Of a stretch of DNA of 64,000 nt, positions 9,013 to 18,245 are shown piece by piece. How positions within the stretch are numbered: position 1 is the stretch's first letter; each line of letters opens with the position of its first letter. The position numbers were made by a program, and so were the translations under genes. The stretch lies in NCBI RefSeq assembly GCF_963675065.1, contig NZ_OY775906.1:846001-910000 (forward strand), given 5' to 3'. The notes under the pieces are model-generated. The model was not told where the DNA came from. It made no database searches and saw only the letters and a program-made list of their open reading frames with translations. Origin of the DNA: an uncultured Draconibacterium sp. (GTDB lineage: Bacteria > Bacteroidota > Bacteroidia > Bacteroidales > Prolixibacteraceae).

Positions 9013-11046
9013 ATGGTATTATTTTTGCGTTTATTCCGAAAGCTAAAAACAGTGTATATGTTCTCAGGGAAAGGGAAGTTTTTTTTATTTATTCTAATAT
9101 TTACCAGCTTATCAAAACTTTTATTCGCGCAAAACTCTTTAGTTGAAGAGGAACTTTTGCGCCATAACATACAGGTTTTAAGAAGCTATTTTATTGAAAA
9201 TAACAACTGGCATGTTGTTAAAAAAGAAGTAGGTACCGATGTTGATGCACTACTGCATTTTATCGAAGATGAGTCGCTGGATCAAATCATTAAAAATCTG
9301 AACGACACACTGCGCGTAAACGGGAATTATGTAATGCGTTTGCCCGAAAATGTTGAGGACAGTCTTAGTGTTCCGGGTTTTGTGCCTTATGCCGATCAGC
9401 AAATGAAAATTCGGACTATTGAATCGGAATACAAAGCAAGCGTAAAACCTGAAGATATTACGGTACCACCAGTAATAATTCGCGAAGCCGAAAACGAAGT
9501 ACGACAGGTACCGGAAGGTCAGGGATTGAGTCTTTTTACTGATTCTGTTTATACTTTTCCCGAAAAGCTCTATATCCCGGAAGTGATTCCTGACTCGATT
9601 TTAAATTCGCCCGACATGTTTAATGAGCTTATCCGTCGCGATAGTCTCCGAAGGGATTACATCGAAGAAAAACGAGTATTTTATAACGACTCGGTTAAAG
9701 CCGACTACATAAGCAGGATTGTTAGTGTTTACCGTGCCGAGAAATACAATGAAAATCTGCAATACCGAATAAAGCGCTATAAAGACGAGGTTAAACTCAA
9801 TAACTATTACGTGTTAAAAGCCTATAACGACGAAGTTGTGGCACAGGTAAACGATTCGATAAAAGTGGTATTAACTACGTTGATGAATTATGCCGATCAT
9901 ATTGATACCACACGCTTGTCGGTAATTAACTTGTATGGCGAAAAGGAGGATTTATTATTGCAGAACGGTGCCGAACGTTATTTGCGCATTTGGTTAAAAA
10001 ACGAGCAGAATGATTCGCTGGCCGTGATGGTGAAAAATACCGACAAACGTACTGTGCAGATGTTAATAGACGACGGGGTAACTTTTTCGCGCTTTAAAGA
10101 AAAACAAACCAAAGATTTTGATTTTGAAAGCCTGAAGCCCAACAACAATAAATTTAAGGGCGTGGGGAAAAGTTATGAGCTTGAAACCCCATGGAATATT
10201 GGTGGTGACGGAAGTATCGGGATTACCCAAACTTATCTTGATAACTGGAAAAAAGGGGGTAAAAGCTCACTGGCTATGTTAATGGTGTTAAAGGGATTTG
10301 CAAATTATTCGCGCAAAGACGGCAAGGTAAAATGGGAAAACTCGGCGGAATTCCGAAACGGTTGGATCAGACCCGGTGGCGACGAATCAGAGTTGCAAAA
10401 GAATGATGATAAGTTTGAAATTACATCGCGATACGGATTAAGTGCCTTTAAAAAATGGTACTACAGTGCCGAGCTTAATTTTAATACGCAAATGTTTAGA
10501 GGGTACAAATATCCAAAGGCTAACAACCCGGATGTGCTTTCCGCATTTCTGTCACCATCTACAACTTATTTGAAAATTGGTCTAGACTACAAACCAAATA
10601 AAAAATTGTCACTGTTTTTGTCGCCGTTAACCATGAAAAATGTTTACGTACACGATACCACATTGGTTGATCAGACAAACTTTAGTATCGACAAGGGACG
10701 AAAAGCATTTTGGGAACCCGGTTTAAATGCCGACCTAAGCTACAAAACACAAATAACCGACGACATTTCGTATGAGACGAAATACAAAATGTTTATTAAT
10801 TATAAAGATCCATTCACGAAGTTCGACTTAAACTGGGAAAATAACTTTAAAATGCAGTTAAACTCGTACATCGATATGCGTTTAATGTTCCATTTTATTT
10901 ACGATGACGATGTTAAGTTCCCTGTTTACGATGCTGAAGGCAACAAAAGTGGTGAGGAAGCCAAACTACAAATTAAAGAGTTTTTTACTATTGGATTCTC
11001 GTATAAAATAAACAAGAAAGTAATGCGTACGCACCGAATTCGCTAA
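9013..11046 (+). CDS. DUF3078 domain-containing protein
   Basis: A 677-residue secreted envelope protein. Its N-terminal 350 residues are charged and helical, rich in DS and RR pairs. The C-terminal DUF3078 domain begins at about residue 390 (LETPWNIGGDGSIGITQTYL, then NWKKGGKSSLAM) and shows alternating beta-strands with many aromatic residues, as in an outer-membrane barrel. The function is unknown. The ATG at 9013 leaves a long n-region before the hydrophobic core FFLFILIFTSLSKLLFA; the ATG at 9058 gives a more ordinary signal peptide and may be the true start. Confidence 0.87.
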   Translation: MVLFLRLFRKLKTVYMFSGKGKFFLFILIFTSLSKLLFAQNSLVEEELLRHNIQVLRSYFIENNNWHVVKKEVGTDVDALLHFIEDESLDQIIKNLNDTLRVNGNYVMRLPENVEDSLSVPGFVPYADQQMKIRTIESEYKASVKPEDITVPPVIIREAENEVRQVPEGQGLSLFTDSVYTFPEKLYIPEVIPDSILNSPDMFNELIRRDSLRRDYIEEKRVFYNDSVKADYISRIVSVYRAEKYNENLQYRIKRYKDEVKLNNYYVLKAYNDEVVAQVNDSIKVVLTTLMNYADHIDTTRLSVINLYGEKEDLLLQNGAERYLRIWLKNEQNDSLAVMVKNTDKRTVQMLIDDGVTFSRFKEKQTKDFDFESLKPNNNKFKGVGKSYELETPWNIGGDGSIGITQTYLDNWKKGGKSSLAMLMVLKGFANYSRKDGKVKWENSAEFRNGWIRPGGDESELQKNDDKFEITSRYGLSAFKKWYYSAELNFNTQMFRGYKYPKANNPDVLSAFLSPSTTYLKIGLDYKPNKKLSLFLSPLTMKNVYVHDTTLVDQTNFSIDKGRKAFWEPGLNADLSYKTQITDDISYETKYKMFINYKDPFTKFDLNWENNFKMQLNSYIDMRLMFHFIYDDDVKFPVYDAEGNKSGEEAKLQIKEFFTIGFSYKINKKVMRTHRIR

Positions 11047-11126
11047 TAGTCTTTCGGGATTTTTTTACTGAGACAATAAATTATTTAAGAAAAGAAAAAG
11101 TTACTTTTGAAAAAAAAGACAAGCTC

Positions 11127-11504
11127 ATGAAAGATTTAAAACGCTACTATACCTTAAACGCCGATCCGAAAGACGTTTACAATGCTTTAACCAACGAAAA
11201 TATGCTTGAAATATGGACGGGTGAAACAGCCGTTATGGTGCTGGAGCCAAACACCGAATTTTCGCTGTGGGGTGGAAGTATTTCGGGTGTGAATGTGGAA
11301 TTTGAGCAAGATAAGAAGATTGTTCAAAAGTGGTTTTTTGGTGAAGAAGTAGAAAATTCGTTGGTGACAATAAAATTACATCCACATAAAAAAGGTACAA
11401 GCGTTGAATTACGTCACACGAATATTCCCGACGATGCTTTTGACAACATCTCAGAAGGCTGGGATGAAGACTATTTTGGAGCACTTAACGAACTGTTTAT
11501 ATAG
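11127..11504 (+). CDS. SRPBCC / START-like domain protein
   Basis: A 125-residue single-domain protein of the START/AHSA1 fold. It has the usual beginning (LKRYYTLNADPKDVYNALTN, then ENMLEIWTG), a central WGGSISG and KIVQKWFFGE strands, and the end GWDEDYFGALNELF that forms the long C-terminal helix. Such domains bind hydrophobic ligands or, in the AHSA1 branch, an Hsp90 partner; no ligand can be named. A TACTTTTG sequence at 11102-11109 is a possible -7 box 17 nt before the start. The next gene is convergent. Confidence 0.85.
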   Translation: MKDLKRYYTLNADPKDVYNALTNENMLEIWTGETAVMVLEPNTEFSLWGGSISGVNVEFEQDKKIVQKWFFGEEVENSLVTIKLHPHKKGTSVELRHTNIPDDAFDNISEGWDEDYFGALNELFI

Positions 11505-11541
11505 TCAGAAAGCAGCTTCCCGATAGCTTGGCACGTTCTTT

Positions 11542-12009
11542 TTACTTCAGTTCCTCCTGTAATAGGTCTCTTACGTCAAGGAAGTTACGTTCCAGTTTTA
11601 GCATGTTTTCAATAAAGAAATTGTAGATATCGGGCCATTGGTTCTGACGGTGAAAATCAACGCCTTTCATCCGTGTGAAGATCCGGCACACTTCGGCACC
11701 GCTGTCTTCGCGCTCGTGGAAAAACTGCCATTGCAAACCATTTTCAAACCCGTCTTCAATTACAGGCTTGTATTTTTCCAAAAATTCGTAGGCTTTCAGT
11801 CTTTTGTTTTCATTTTTGTTGCCCAGTTCGAGAATTACCGTCGCATCTTCGCGACTAATATCAAAACGTAGCGCCACTCCTTTAATTTTTGTTTTGTGGA
11901 GCACCCATTTCCGTTTCCTGTATTTTAATTCAGGATGCACACTGCAGCGCTTGTCAAATAGTTGCCAGAAATCAATTTTCAATTGTCGTAATTCTTCTTT
12001 TGAATACAT
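11542..12009 (-). CDS. DUF4268 domain-containing protein
   Basis: A 155-residue protein matching DUF4268: an FWQLFDKRCSVHPELKYRKRKW opening region, IKGVALRFDISREDATVILEL, and a later EDSGAEVCRIF with NQWPDIYNFFIENM. The domain is found alone or fused to restriction-like modules, but nothing nearby suggests a restriction system, and its role here is unknown. No signal peptide is present, so it is cytoplasmic. It lies between two plus-strand genes and has its own promoter in the short gap to 12068. Confidence 0.82.
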   Translation of the reverse strand: MYSKEELRQLKIDFWQLFDKRCSVHPELKYRKRKWVLHKTKIKGVALRFDISREDATVILELGNKNENKRLKAYEFLEKYKPVIEDGFENGLQWQFFHEREDSGAEVCRIFTRMKGVDFHRQNQWPDIYNFFIENMLKLERNFLDVRDLLQEELK

Positions 12010-12067
12010 GCGCCAAAGGTAAATTAAATTTAATTTTTACATTTATCAATTGTAAAACACGCGACTT

Positions 12068-12946
12068 ATGATTCACAGAATTCTTCTATTATTAAAGTTA
12101 ATATTGATTGCCGGAGTTTCAATGGCTCAGTATGTTGAGGTACAGGCAAATTACAATTCGGTTGGAGATTGTATTTTTAGTGCTTCTAATAACGCAAAAG
12201 TGCCTATGTATTTGCATATTAACTTTGCTGATCTGGAGAACACCACGTTTAACGAACCATTGCCCTATATAACGAAAGTTGAGCCGGGTTTTAATAGTCT
12301 TTTTACTCTTCAACGCGATCTTGATGCTGGTATACCCCGGTTTAATTATGATATTGAAACCTTCCGCTCGAATCCAACAGCTGATGTAGATCTTGATTTC
12401 CCCTATTTAATTCCGTTAAAAGAAGGTAAAAGCGCATCGGTTTTCGATGTAAAAAGTATTGATGGTTTTTGGGGAAATGAAACACCTGATTCGTGGTATG
12501 CCAAAGGTTTTATGGCTGGGCAGGGAGATGCTGTATTTGCAAGCCGAAACGGTATTGTTGCTGAACTTGTTGAAGAATCAAGAACCGGAGATTCGCGTAT
12601 CTGGTATCATGCGTGGACGAAAAGTATTACCTTGTTACAGTCCGATGGAACTTTAATTTGTTATCATGGCGTTCAGTATAATCCGGAGCAACTTGTGGTA
12701 GGGGAAAAAGTATATGCCGGCCAAAAAATAGGGGAGTTGGCCAATAGGAACGGCGAGTTGGTTGTACTTATTTTTCACGATTCCTTATTTAACCAAAAGT
12801 TATCATTTGTAATTCCTCAGTTTGTGGTAAACAAGAATGGCGATGCGGAAATTCTGAACATTGTAAAACCCTACATAATATATCATCCTAAAACAATTAG
12901 AAGAATGGAAATGACAAACCGGGAAAAAAGGAAACTCTTGAAATAG
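12068..12946 (+). CDS. Secreted M23 (LytM)-like protein with degenerate active site
   Basis: A 292-residue exported protein whose signal peptide ends at SMAQ. Residues about 155-250 follow the order of an M23 peptidase core: GDAVFASRNGIVAELVEES, a strand ending GTLICYHGVQ, and the turn LVVGEKVYAGQKIGELANR. The catalytic zinc residues are not in place. The usual HxxxD before the first strand is replaced (GFMAGQ), and the terminal HxH is replaced by LVVLIFHDS. It is therefore probably non-catalytic, perhaps a peptidoglycan-binding or regulatory relative of the EnvC/NlpD type. The conclusion on activity is inference from the missing ligands. Confidence 0.8.
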   Translation: MIHRILLLLKLILIAGVSMAQYVEVQANYNSVGDCIFSASNNAKVPMYLHINFADLENTTFNEPLPYITKVEPGFNSLFTLQRDLDAGIPRFNYDIETFRSNPTADVDLDFPYLIPLKEGKSASVFDVKSIDGFWGNETPDSWYAKGFMAGQGDAVFASRNGIVAELVEESRTGDSRIWYHAWTKSITLLQSDGTLICYHGVQYNPEQLVVGEKVYAGQKIGELANRNGELVVLIFHDSLFNQKLSFVIPQFVVNKNGDAEILNIVKPYIIYHPKTIRRMEMTNREKRKLLK

Positions 12947-13339
12947 TAACCAGTATTTTTTCCAACAACTATTCTTACAAAATCAAAAGAAAATTTGAAC
13001 ATCAACAAAATATTAATTGTTAAATTATTTTTTGATTTACATAATTGTTAATTTTTGTTAATTGTTTTTATAAAAAAAGAGCGTTTATGATTAATAAATA
13101 TGACAAAAGTCACTTTGAGATGTTTCTCATTCGTTAAATTTGTAGGTATATGAAAATGATAACACTTCGAATTAGAATTAGTTAAGCTAAGTCTTTAGCC
13201 TTAAACCGAATATCAAGAACAAATTTTACAAGAATAACTGTTTGATGTAAATATTTGTTAATTGATGTTTTTTTTATCTAATTTGCCGGTGAGTATTAAA
13301 ATTGAGTGAGTTATTTACTAATATTTTAAATTTTATTCT
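12947..13339. other. AT-rich regulatory region before the susCD operon
   Basis: A 393-nt gap with very low G+C. It holds one good promoter candidate (13114-13142), which would leave a leader of about 190 nt before susC. I see no strong hairpin and no open frame of note. Confidence 0.5.
13114..13142 (+). promoter_or_regulatory. Candidate Bacteroidota-type promoter for the susC operon
   Basis: TTTG at 13114-13117, a 17-nt spacer, and TAAATTTG at 13135-13142 agree with the -33 (TTTG) and -7 (TAnnTTTG) elements. Transcription would start near 13149, giving a long 5' leader before the ATG at 13340. Confidence 0.5.
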
Positions 13340-16300
13340 ATGAAAAAAATTGCGCTAATGCTATTGGGCATTGCCTTGTTTGGCGTGCTTGTTGCTGAAG
13401 CACAGGTAAAAAGTATCACGGGTACTGTAACCAGTTCCGACGATGATATGGGAATACCCGGTGTTTCAGTAAGTGTTAAAGGTACCACAATCGGTACAGT
13501 TACAAATCTCGACGGGTTTTATCAGTTGGAAGTTCCAGCAGATGCCGCAACCTTGGTTTTCTCGTTTGTGGGTATGAAAACTCAGGAAAAACCAATCTCA
13601 GGGAGTGTAATCAATGCGACCCTTGTTCCTGATGTTATTGGAGTAGACGAAGTAATGGTAGTTGCTTATGGTACGTCTACCAAAGGATCGTTTACCGGTT
13701 CTGCCGGAGTTGTTGAAGCAAAAGAAATTGAGAAGCGTCAGGTTTCCAACATTTCAAATGCTTTAGCCGGAACAATTGCTGGGGTACAGGTATTAAGTAA
13801 TAATGGTCAGCCTGGAAGTTCTGCAACGATCCGTGTTCGCGGAGTAGGTTCTATTAATGCAGAGACTGATCCGCTATATGTTGTTGATGGAGTACCATTT
13901 GATGGTGATCTGTCATCTCTCAATTCTACGGACATTGAGTCGATGACTGTTTTAAAGGATGCTGCTTCTACAGCACTTTATGGTGCCCGAGGTGCGAACG
14001 GTATTATCATGATTACAACTAAAAAGGGTAAAAGTGGTGAAACAAAAGTTACCTTAGATGTAAAAGTTGGATCAAACTCGCGTGCGATTAAAAACTACGA
14101 TGTTTTAACCAGCCCAAAGAATTATACCGAAATGACTTATGCCGCTATTTATAATGCAGGAATTTACAACCTGGGATATGATGCGGTACAAGCAAATTCT
14201 TATGCAAATACGCGACTTACGTCAAACAGCGAAGGTGGGTATGGCTACAAGGTATACACATTGCCCACTGGAGAGTCTTTGGTTGGAACAAACGGAAAAC
14301 TGAATCCAAATGCAGTGTTGGGATATAATGATGGTGAGTATTATTACACTCCTGACAACTGGGCCGATGAGACTTTCCAAAACAACATGAGACAAGAGTA
14401 TAACTTAACCATTTCTGGTGCAAATGAAAAGCAAAATTTCTACTTGTCTTTTGGTTATCTTGATGATGCAGGTATTGTTTCCGGTTCTGGCTTTAATCGT
14501 TTTTCCGGTCGTTTAAAAGGAGACCAAAAGGTAAACGATTGGTTAAAAGTTGGTGCCAATATCAGCTATAATAAAATTGAAAGTAATTATCCTAGTAGTC
14601 AGACCTCTACAAGTTCAAGCGGTAATGCATTCTTTATTGCCAACTATGTTGCGCCTGTCTATCCAATGTATGTTCGCGATGGCGAAACAATGCAGGTAAT
14701 GGATATGAATGGCCGCAAAGTATACGATTACGGTGATGGAGTTAGTACAAACTTCTCGCGTTCGTTTATGCAGATTGCCAACCCTGCCGGTGACTTGACT
14801 TATAACAAAAGAGACTATTTGTCGGACATCGTTAATAGTAACTGGTTTGCCGAGTTAACACCACTTGAAGGCTTGAAACTTACTGCAAAATATGGTTTGC
14901 ACCTGGATAATACTCGTTTAAACTCTCTTGGAAATGCTTACATGGGACAAAGTGCGCAGTATGGTGGAACTATATACCAGGAACAAACTCGTTATTGGGG
15001 ATTTGACCAACAGTATATAGCCTATTATTTGTTTACTCTTAACGATTTACACCAGTTTGATATTACTGCCGGTTACGATGGTTATTCTTACACTGAGGAA
15101 CAAATTACAGGTAGTGGACAGAACTTGTACAACCCTGAAAGTTACTTTTTAAGTAACGCTATTGATAATTTGAATACCAGTGGTGAAAAAGATACTTACG
15201 CAACTGAAGGTATTTTCGGACGTATCAATTACTCTTTGAGCGATGCTTATTACTTTAACGTTGCTTATCGACGTGATGCTTCGTCTCGTTTTAGCCCTGA
15301 TAACCGTTGGGGTGATTTCTGGTCGGCCAGTGCTGCCTGGATGATGACAGAAGAAGAATTTATGGCAGGCATTTCATGGGTTGATATGTTAAAACTGAAA
15401 GCTTCTTATGGTGAACAGGGTAATGATAACATTGGTAATTATTACGCATGGCTAGACCAATACTCTATGTCAGGTGCTGACGGAGTATTCTCTGATGGTA
15501 CGCTGGATTACAAAGGAAACCCTGATATTACCTGGGAGACTTCCACTTCATACAATATCGGTGTAGACTTTGCTGTTCTGAATAGTAAACTGTCGGGTAC
15601 AGTTGAATATTTCGGACGTAAATCAACTGATATGCTATACTACAAGCCGGTACAGGGTAGTGTTGGTTATACTTCAATTCCAATGAATATTGGTTCGATG
15701 ACCAACTCAGGTCTTGAATTGAACCTGAACTGGAACATTTTAACCCGCGATAACTTCAACTGGACAGCAAATGCCAACGCAACCTTTATTAAAAATAAAA
15801 TTAATGACTTGCACCCCGACCTTGAAGGCCAGTTAATTGATGGTACTCGTATTTATGAAGAAGGTGAATCAATGTATCGTTTTTACTTTGTAGAATATGC
15901 CGGTGTTGACCCTGAAACAGGTTTAGCACTTTATTACGCGGAAGAAGGCGAAGACGGAGAACGAGTAAAAACAAGTGATTATTCAGATGCATTAGATTAC
16001 AAAGTATCTACCGACAACCTGTTACCAGCAGTTTATGGTGGTTTCAATACAAGTATTGAGGCTTATGGTTTTGATGCATCCATTCAATGTTCTTACCAAT
16101 TGGGTGGCGAAATTTACGATTCAGGTTATGCCCGTTTAATGCACGAAGGAAACTCAGGATCAGCCGGAACCAACTGGCATAAGGACATCTACAATGCCTG
16201 GACACCGGAAAATACCAATTCTGATGTACCACGTGTTGATGCCAGCGACCTTTATGCCAATTCTACATCAACTCGTTTCTTAACAAGCTCGGATTATCTA

Positions 16301-16513
16301 AGTATCAACAACATTACTGTTGGATATACCTTGCCAACGAGATTAACGGAGGTATTAAAAGTTGACAAACTAAGAGTATACTTTGCTGCTGATAACGTAG
16401 CATTATTGACAAGCCGTAAAGGATTAGATCCACGTCAGAGTTTTACAGCGGCTACAACAGCACGTTATACGCCTATTCGAACACTTTCAGGAGGTATTAA
16501 CGTATCGTTCTAA
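13340..16513 (+). CDS. SusC/RagA family TonB-linked outer-membrane protein
   Basis: A 1057-residue TonB-dependent transporter of the SusC class. A signal peptide ends at VAEAQ; a CarboxypepD_reg-like domain (GTVTSSDDDMGIPGVSVSVK, about residues 28-100) leads into the plug (DEVMVVAYGTSTKGSFTGS, then SNISNALAGTIAGVQV, IRVRGVGSIN, PLYVVDGVPFDG) and a beta-barrel that ends in TLSGGINVSF. It forms the channel through which a substrate bound by the SusD partner crosses the outer membrane. susD follows after 19 nt. No glycoside hydrolase, sulfatase, sensor or sigma/anti-sigma pair lies nearby, so the substrate cannot be inferred; it may be protein- or peptide-derived. Confidence 0.96.
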   Translation: MKKIALMLLGIALFGVLVAEAQVKSITGTVTSSDDDMGIPGVSVSVKGTTIGTVTNLDGFYQLEVPADAATLVFSFVGMKTQEKPISGSVINATLVPDVIGVDEVMVVAYGTSTKGSFTGSAGVVEAKEIEKRQVSNISNALAGTIAGVQVLSNNGQPGSSATIRVRGVGSINAETDPLYVVDGVPFDGDLSSLNSTDIESMTVLKDAASTALYGARGANGIIMITTKKGKSGETKVTLDVKVGSNSRAIKNYDVLTSPKNYTEMTYAAIYNAGIYNLGYDAVQANSYANTRLTSNSEGGYGYKVYTLPTGESLVGTNGKLNPNAVLGYNDGEYYYTPDNWADETFQNNMRQEYNLTISGANEKQNFYLSFGYLDDAGIVSGSGFNRFSGRLKGDQKVNDWLKVGANISYNKIESNYPSSQTSTSSSGNAFFIANYVAPVYPMYVRDGETMQVMDMNGRKVYDYGDGVSTNFSRSFMQIANPAGDLTYNKRDYLSDIVNSNWFAELTPLEGLKLTAKYGLHLDNTRLNSLGNAYMGQSAQYGGTIYQEQTRYWGFDQQYIAYYLFTLNDLHQFDITAGYDGYSYTEEQITGSGQNLYNPESYFLSNAIDNLNTSGEKDTYATEGIFGRINYSLSDAYYFNVAYRRDASSRFSPDNRWGDFWSASAAWMMTEEEFMAGISWVDMLKLKASYGEQGNDNIGNYYAWLDQYSMSGADGVFSDGTLDYKGNPDITWETSTSYNIGVDFAVLNSKLSGTVEYFGRKSTDMLYYKPVQGSVGYTSIPMNIGSMTNSGLELNLNWNILTRDNFNWTANANATFIKNKINDLHPDLEGQLIDGTRIYEEGESMYRFYFVEYAGVDPETGLALYYAEEGEDGERVKTSDYSDALDYKVSTDNLLPAVYGGFNTSIEAYGFDASIQCSYQLGGEIYDSGYARLMHEGNSGSAGTNWHKDIYNAWTPENTNSDVPRVDASDLYANSTSTRFLTSSDYLSINNITVGYTLPTRLTEVLKVDKLRVYFAADNVALLTSRKGLDPRQSFTAATTARYTPIRTLSGGINVSF

Positions 16514-16532
16514 TTTTTAAAATTGAATAACT

Positions 16533-18128
16533 ATGAAGAGAAAACATATATTTGCTTTACTAGCAATTAGTTTATTTGCTTTCGTGGGGTGTGAGGATTT
16601 AGATACCCTGCCCGAAGGTGATACAATTACATCTTCGCAGAAAGAAGATGTTGTAACGAATGATCCCGCCAAAGCAGAAGCTGGTGTTAACGCCATTTTT
16701 GCTCAATTTAGCCAATACGAGCCAAACTATAGCGCATTAGGCGATGTAGGCCGTCATAACGACTATGGTTATCCTTCAGTAATGCTTTTCACCGATTCTA
16801 ATGGTCAGGACCTGGTTTCTGATAATACCGGTTATAACTGGAATGGTAACAACCTTGAATTCTCTGATCGTGATTACACATCAAACGAAAGTCAGATTTT
16901 GTGGAACGATATGTATTCGATCATCTTTACAGCGAATAACGTTGTAGGTTCTATCGATGCAGCCACTGAAGATGCAACTACACAGTTTTTCCTTGCACAA
17001 GGTTTAGCTGCACGTTCATTTAGTTATTGGGTACTAGCACAGTTGTACCAGTTTAACTATGTAGGTCACGAGTCTGATCCTTGTGTGCCTCTTGTTACCA
17101 ACGAAAACTCAGACGAAGCAGCTTTGTTAGGTTCTCCAAGATCGACTGTTAGTGAAGTTTATACCCAAATTTTGGCTGATATTGATGCAGCTATTGATTT
17201 ATTACAGTCGGCCGAAGAAAACGGAATGGTTCGTGCCGACAAACGTTACGTTAGTCTGGCAGTAGCCTATGGACTTCGTGCCCGTGTAAACCTTACCATG
17301 CAAAAATGGAGCGAAGCAGCAGCCGATGCAACAGCAGCTATTGATAACTCGGAAGCTACACCTGCCGCTATTGATGATGTTAACAAACCAGCTTTCTGGA
17401 CTGTTGACGAATCAAACTGGATGTGGGGAATAATTATTTCTGAAACCGACGAAGTGGTTGAATCAGGTATTGTAAACTGGATTTCTCACATGGGATCTTT
17501 GAATTATGGTTATGCCAACTACTCGGGAGGTAAACAAATTAACAAAGTATTATTCGAATCAATTCCTGAAACGGATGTTCGTAAAGGTTGGTTTTTAGAT
17601 CAAAACGGTATGTCAGACAACCTGACTTCGGAGCAAGAGGATTTTATGGTTGAGTACAGTTATGTGCCATACACGCAAGTAAAATTTGCACCTTACAAAA
17701 ACGAGGTGGGTACTTCAATAAACTCAAATGATATTCCTTTAATGCGAATTGAAGAAATGTACCTGATTAAAGCTGAAGCTGAAGCAATGAGTGGAGGTGA
17801 TGGAGCAGGTACGCTGACTAGTTTTGTTCAAACTTATCGCGATCCTTCTTTTTCCATCAGTGGCGATGTTCAGGAAGAAGTTTATCACCAACGTAGAATT
17901 GAGCTATGGGGTGAAGGTCTGAACTGGTTCGATATTATGCGTTTAAACAAAGGCGTTGATCGTAGAGGAGGAGCTTATCCAAATGCCAACATGATTTTCA
18001 ATATTGCGCCAGGATCTGATATTTTGTTGTGGAGAATTCCTGAGGCAGAGGTTCAGGCAAACCGGGCATTAAACGAAGGCGATAACAATCCTTCCGCACC
18101 GGTTCCAACTCCAGTTGCGGATTTATAA
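16533..18128 (+). CDS. SusD/RagB family nutrient-binding outer-membrane lipoprotein
   Basis: A 531-residue surface lipoprotein and partner of the SusC protein just upstream. The signal peptide ends in the lipobox FVGCED with Cys20 as the lipidated residue. The helical SusD body shows the usual features: AEAGVNAIFAQF, QFFLAQGLAARSFSYWVLAQLY, repeated helix pairs around AIDLLQSAEE and SEAAADATAAID, and a C-terminal RRIELWGEGLNWFDIMRLNKG block that is the strongest SusD signature. It would cap the SusC barrel and capture the substrate. Confidence 0.96.
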   Translation: MKRKHIFALLAISLFAFVGCEDLDTLPEGDTITSSQKEDVVTNDPAKAEAGVNAIFAQFSQYEPNYSALGDVGRHNDYGYPSVMLFTDSNGQDLVSDNTGYNWNGNNLEFSDRDYTSNESQILWNDMYSIIFTANNVVGSIDAATEDATTQFFLAQGLAARSFSYWVLAQLYQFNYVGHESDPCVPLVTNENSDEAALLGSPRSTVSEVYTQILADIDAAIDLLQSAEENGMVRADKRYVSLAVAYGLRARVNLTMQKWSEAAADATAAIDNSEATPAAIDDVNKPAFWTVDESNWMWGIIISETDEVVESGIVNWISHMGSLNYGYANYSGGKQINKVLFESIPETDVRKGWFLDQNGMSDNLTSEQEDFMVEYSYVPYTQVKFAPYKNEVGTSINSNDIPLMRIEEMYLIKAEAEAMSGGDGAGTLTSFVQTYRDPSFSISGDVQEEVYHQRRIELWGEGLNWFDIMRLNKGVDRRGGAYPNANMIFNIAPGSDILLWRIPEAEVQANRALNEGDNNPSAPVPTPVADL

Positions 18129-18152
18129 TGTTTCAACTTTATTTTTAAGATT

Positions 18153-18245
18153 ATGAAACGAGCATGTAAAATATTACACCCACAAGAATTGTTAAAATAT
18201 GTGCGAGTTCCATATTATACCGAAAAAATAAACAATTTTAATAGT
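18153..18245 (+). promoter_or_regulatory. Conserved leader element, copy A
   Basis: One of three copies of a leader about 92 nt long. It begins with ATGAAACGAGCAT (18153-18165), has GCGAGTTCCAT 50 nt after its first base, and ends at the start codon of the downstream gene (18246). In this copy the first ATG is in frame with the downstream gene and would add 31 residues before the signal peptide. The 3' tail is less conserved than in copies B and C. It sits 24 nt after the susD stop. Confidence 0.6.

Noticed and set aside
18153..18245. Reading the SusE-position lipoprotein from the ATG at 18153
   Set aside because: The ATG belongs to a leader repeat found before two other genes, and starting there would place 31 residues before a lipoprotein signal peptide.
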